From an uncultured Bacillota bacterium (lineage in GTDB: Bacteria; Bacillota; Clostridia; Christensenellales; QAND01): DNA of 6,001 nucleotides. The notes under the pieces are model-generated. The model was not told the DNA's origin, made no database searches, and worked only from the letters and a program-made list of their open reading frames with translations. Position numbers and translations under genes: made by a program. The DNA lies in the NCBI GenBank assembly GCA_905208455.1, contig CAJLPK010000089.1, positions 1 to 6,001 of the forward strand. The letters are read 5' to 3'. Shown one piece after another: positions 5,062 through 6,001 of this stretch; the first letter of the stretch is position 1; each line of letters starts with the position of its first letter.

Positions 5062-6001
5062 TTGAAAAAGAGATTTGAGAAGATTTTAGTTGCGAACCGG
5101 GGAGAGATCGCGATCCGCGTGTTTCGGGCCTGTTATGACCTGGGCCTGAAAACCGTTGCGATTTATTCCAAAGAAGATATCAACAGTTTGCATCGTACCC
5201 GCGCGGATGAGGCCTATATGGTAGGCATGCGGAAATCGCCGCTGGCCGGGTATTTGGATATTGACCGAATCATCCAAATTGCATTGGATCACGACGTGGA
5301 CGCCATTCATCCCGGCTACGGGTTTTTAAGCGAAAACGCCGACCTGGCCCGCGCCTGCGAGGAAAACGGCATTGCCTTCATCGGCCCGCCGAGCCATATT
5401 CTGGCCCAGATGGGCGATAAGCTGGCCGCCAAGCGCATTGCTGCGCGTGCCGGCGTGCGCACCATTCCCGGCACGCCCGACCCCATTTCCGATTTGGATC
5501 AGGCGGCAAGGACCGCGGCGGAATTTGGCTATCCCGTCATCCTAAAGGCGGCGGCAGGCGGCGGCGGGCGCGGCATGCGCAAAATCCAAAACGAGCAGGA
5601 GCTGCGCGATAATTTCCCGCTGGTGCAGAGCGAAGCGCTCAAGGCCTTTGGCAACGGCGATATTTTCCTAGAAAAATACATCGAAGAGCCCAAGCACATC
5701 GAAGTGCAGGTTTTGGGCGATACGCATGGAAACATCGTGCATCTGTATGAACGCGACTGCTCCGTACAGCGTCGCTACCAAAAGGTCGTAGAATACGCGC
5801 CTGCCTTTACCGTGCCGCAGGAAACGCGCAGCCGTTTGTATGAGGACGCGCTGAAAATCGCCCGCGAGGTTGGCTATGTCAATGCCGGCACCATCGAGTT
5901 TTTGGTGGATAAGCACGGCGAGCATTTCTTCATTGAAATGAACCCGCGCATCCAGGTAGAGCATACCGTGACCGAGCAGACCACCGGCGTGGACCTCGTG
6001 C
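5062..6001 (+). CDS. pyc: Pyruvate carboxylase, N-terminal part (3' end outside window)
   Basis: Biotin enzyme that carboxylates pyruvate to oxaloacetate using ATP and bicarbonate, refilling the TCA cycle or feeding aspartate synthesis. 313 residues are visible of a protein that is usually about 1150. They cover most of the biotin-carboxylase domain: ILVANRGEIAIRVFRA (8-23), HPGYGFLSENA (83-93), Lys120, the ATP-grasp lysine Lys162 and glycine-rich loop GGGGRGMR (166-173), KHIEVQV (211-217), ERDCSVQRRYQKVVE (230-244), the metal ligands Glu279 and Glu292, and NPRIQVEHTVTE (294-305) with catalytic Arg296. The QKVVE and EHTVTE variants and the opening KKRFEKILVANRG point to pyruvate carboxylase rather than acetyl-CoA carboxylase AccC, which usually has QKLLE and EHPVTE. 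The start is TTG (read as Met), set by the ribosome binding site. The carboxyltransferase and biotin domains are not in view, so a stand-alone biotin carboxylase subunit (PycA type) is not formally excluded. Confidence 0.92.
   Translation, partial: MKKRFEKILVANRGEIAIRVFRACYDLGLKTVAIYSKEDINSLHRTRADEAYMVGMRKSPLAGYLDIDRIIQIALDHDVDAIHPGYGFLSENADLARACEENGIAFIGPPSHILAQMGDKLAAKRIAARAGVRTIPGTPDPISDLDQAARTAAEFGYPVILKAAAGGGGRGMRKIQNEQELRDNFPLVQSEALKAFGNGDIFLEKYIEEPKHIEVQVLGDTHGNIVHLYERDCSVQRRYQKVVEYAPAFTVPQETRSRLYEDALKIAREVGYVNAGTIEFLVDKHGEHFFIEMNPRIQVEHTVTEQTTGVDLV

Noticed and set aside
5086..5964. Minus-strand open frames opposite pyc
   Set aside because: They are short, antisense to a strongly conserved biotin-carboxylase domain, and show no motifs.

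Overview
The window looks like ordinary chromosome from an anaerobic, moderately GC-rich member of the Clostridia (Bacillota), possibly a gut lineage. This is inferred from strong GGAGG-type ribosome binding sites, a TTG start, short intrinsic terminators with A/T tracts, near-consensus sigma-A promoters and the protein types. No species can be named. No rRNA, tRNA, mobile element or CRISPR array was seen.

Layout. (1) Bases 1-793 (+) hold the C-terminal half of glycerol kinase (glpK). A bidirectional hairpin at 823-852 separates it from the convergent minus-strand genes. (2) Bases 851-3845 (-) are a compact four-gene operon, in transcription order: Crp/Fnr-family regulator, lipoprotein substrate-binding protein, inner-membrane permease and ATPase. 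Every junction overlaps (4, 11 and 14 bp). Together the last three form a complete ABC importer of the SsuABC/TauABC (NitT/TauT) type, whose ligand is not evident. The operon has a consensus promoter (TTGACA, 16 bp, TATAAT). A 26-bp near-perfect palindrome lies between the predicted transcription start and the regulator's start codon, which points to autorepression. (3) Bases 3986-4912 (-) hold cysK (O-acetylserine sulfhydrylase) with its own promoter and terminator. (4) Bases 5062-6001 (+), divergent from cysK, hold the first 313 codons of pyruvate carboxylase, starting at TTG and running off the window.

How the genes work together. The regulator and importer form one self-contained unit. 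cysK lies just upstream on the same strand, so a sulfur-containing ligand is a reasonable guess, but cysK is a separate transcription unit and the link is weak. glpK (glycerol entry into glycolysis) and pyc (oxaloacetate supply) are central-metabolism neighbours with no visible functional tie to the importer.

The most notable item is the regulator/operator/importer unit. The regulator lacks the residues used by CRP to bind cAMP and the N-terminal cysteines used by FNR, so both its signal and the transported compound are open questions. Nothing in the window is clearly a new class of system.
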